From the NCBI GenBank assembly GCA_000434295.1, contig HF994935.1, forward strand, positions 271,047 to 284,933: a stretch of DNA of 13,887 bases. The letters run 5' to 3'. The notes beneath the pieces were generated by a model. The model made no database searches, was not told the origin of the DNA, and saw only the letters and a program-made list of their open reading frames with translations. Shown piece by piece: positions 12,644 to 13,887 of the stretch; the first letter of the stretch is position 1, and each line of letters starts with the position of its first letter. The translations under genes and the position numbers were made by a program. This DNA is from Acetobacter sp. CAG:977. Lineage in GTDB: Bacteria; Pseudomonadota; Alphaproteobacteria; CAAGCB01; CAG-977.

Positions 12644-13887
12644 TGGCGGAAATGAATTTAGACAAAGTAGCGCAGGAATATGCCCGTATGCATGATACCG
12701 TCAAGCGCCGCCTGATTATTTGCGCGGGGACGGGATGCATAGCGAACGGGTCTTTGAAATTATATGAAGAAATGCAAAAGGAAGTTCAAAAGGCGGGAAT
12801 AGAAATCGCCGTGGAACTCAAGGCCGAAGACGCGCGGGAAAAGACGTTGTTGTCGAAAAGCGGGTGTCAGGGGTTTTGCCAGATGGGTCCTTTGATGTCG
12901 ATAGAACCGGACGGTATTTTGTATTGCCATGTCAAGGCGGCGGACGCGGCCGAGATTGTCAATACGACCTTGAAACACAATCAGGTCATCGAACGCCTTT
13001 TGTACAAGGATCCGCATGACGGGACGCCGTGTCGCGGCACGGACGAAATTCCGTTTTACAAACGTCAGCGTCGTACGGTGTTGAAAGCCTGCGGTCACGT
13101 TGATCCGGAAGACATTCGCGAATACATATATCATGACGGTTATAAAGGAGCGCAAAAGGCTTATACGCAAATGACCGACGAAGTTGTTTGCAAGACCGTT
13201 TTGGAATCCGGCTTGCGCGGACGCGGCGGCGGCGGTTTCCCGACGGGGCTGAAGTGGGATTTGACCCGCAAAGTCCAAGGCGACAAGAAATACGTTATCT
13301 GCAACGCTGACGAAGGCGATCCGGGCGCATTTATGGATCGCAGCGTTATGGAAGGCAATCCGCATTCCGTCATAGAAGGAATGATGATTGCGGCCAAGGC
13401 GATCGGAGCGGACGAAGGCTATATTTACGTTCGTGCGGAATATCCTTTGGCGGTCAAGCGCATGCGCAAAGCGATTGCAGATGCGGAAGCTTTGGGCGTT
13501 TTGGGCGATGATATTTTCGGATCGGGAAAATCGTTCAAGCTTCACGTTATGGAAGGTGCCGGAGCGTTTGTTTGCGGTGAAGAAACCGCATTGATGGCTT
13601 CGATTGAAGGTTTGCGCGGCATGCCGCGTCCGAAGCCTCCGTTCCCCGCGCAATCGGGGTTATGGGGGTGCCCGACGGTCATTAACAACGTTGAAACGCT
13701 GGCTTCCGTTCCGATGATTATTTTAAAGGGATCGGACAACTACCGTTCGGTGGGGACGCAGAAATCTCCCGGAACCAAGACGTTTGCCGTCACGGGGCAC
13801 GTTGCGAACACGGGGTTGATTGAGGTCCCGTTCGGCACGACGTTGCGCGAAATCATTTTCAATATCGGCGGCGGCGTGTTGAATTCG
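12643..13887 (+). CDS. NuoF-like NAD(P)H/FMN subunit with N-terminal [2Fe-2S] domain (HydB/HndC type), partial
   Basis: This flavoprotein subunit is open to the right edge, with 415 residues visible. The ATG overlaps the preceding stop as TAATG, so translation is coupled. Residues about 20-118 form a thioredoxin-like [2Fe-2S] domain with Cys27, Cys32, Cys75 and Cys79 (ICAGTGC and GCQGFC). The NuoF core follows: GLRGRGGGGFPTGLKW (190-205) for FMN, NADEGDPGAFMDR (221-233) for FMN/NAD, GAGAFVCGEETALMASIEG (305-323), and GCPTVINNVETLASV (342-356). The cysteine motif for the NuoF [4Fe-4S] cluster and any C-terminal ferredoxin domain lie beyond the window. The architecture fits HydB/HndC, which passes electrons between NAD(P)H and an [FeFe]-hydrogenase catalytic subunit, normally the next gene. 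FdsB of formate dehydrogenase is the main alternative. Confidence 0.88.
   Translation, partial: MAEMNLDKVAQEYARMHDTVKRRLIICAGTGCIANGSLKLYEEMQKEVQKAGIEIAVELKAEDAREKTLLSKSGCQGFCQMGPLMSIEPDGILYCHVKAADAAEIVNTTLKHNQVIERLLYKDPHDGTPCRGTDEIPFYKRQRRTVLKACGHVDPEDIREYIYHDGYKGAQKAYTQMTDEVVCKTVLESGLRGRGGGGFPTGLKWDLTRKVQGDKKYVICNADEGDPGAFMDRSVMEGNPHSVIEGMMIAAKAIGADEGYIYVRAEYPLAVKRMRKAIADAEALGVLGDDIFGSGKSFKLHVMEGAGAFVCGEETALMASIEGLRGMPRPKPPFPAQSGLWGCPTVINNVETLASVPMIILKGSDNYRSVGTQKSPGTKTFAVTGHVANTGLIEVPFGTTLREIIFNIGGGVLNS

Noticed and set aside
12760..13653. A 297-codon open frame on the minus strand
   Set aside because: It is antisense to the NuoF-like gene, which has continuous family motifs. The translation is Arg/Phe/His-rich and looks like a mirror frame.

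Overview
This window most likely comes from an alphaproteobacterium with an anaerobic or fermentative lifestyle. The lineage call rests on a clear MipZ (the alphaproteobacterial Z-ring positioning ATPase), the clpS-clpA pair, and the general codon style. The lifestyle call rests on a NuoE/NuoF-like pair at the right end with the architecture of soluble NAD(P)-linked [FeFe]-hydrogenase subunits. No tRNA, rRNA, CRISPR array, insertion sequence or prophage gene was seen. Both the lineage and the lifestyle are inferences.

Layout, left to right. 1-1205 (minus) is the N-terminal 401 residues of a DprE1-type FAD oxidoreductase, cut by the window edge. 1331-2353 (minus) is a PfkB/adenosine-kinase-like sugar or nucleoside kinase with its own terminator. 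2548-5149 (minus) is clpS-clpA, closed by a strong hairpin terminator. 5282-6310 (plus), divergent from clpS, is a secreted D,D-carboxypeptidase. 6307-7882 (minus) is a strikingly AT-rich phosphoethanolamine-transferase-like membrane enzyme. 7942-10948 (minus) is a translationally overlapping pair: a phosphomannomutase/phosphoglucomutase and a phosphoglucomutase. 11051-11851 (minus) is mipZ. 11852-12136 is an AT-rich divergent promoter region. 12137-13887 (plus) holds the NuoE-like and the partial NuoF-like subunits, which overlap by one base.

The main discovery is at 7828-7837. The phosphoethanolamine-transferase-like gene has a natural start at 7882, with a good Shine-Dalgarno, but a run of exactly ten C's on the coding strand puts that start out of frame with the body of the gene. 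Nine or twelve C's would give one uninterrupted protein of 524 or 525 residues with a complete first membrane helix and all expected catalytic residues. Ten C's (as printed) or eleven give immediate or early stops. This is the architecture of an ON/OFF phase-variable contingency gene for surface modification. It is drawn in the OFF state and sits in a gene whose base composition suggests it was acquired.

How the genes fit together: the two hexose-phosphate mutases supply Glc-1-P/Man-1-P for surface polysaccharide, the transferase-like enzyme would decorate a surface glycan or lipid, the D,D-carboxypeptidase trims peptidoglycan, and the DprE1-like oxidase makes an epimerised polyprenyl-phosphate sugar in its known homologues. 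Much of the window therefore concerns the cell envelope. ClpS/ClpA (N-end-rule proteolysis), MipZ (division placement) and the redox operon are separate units.
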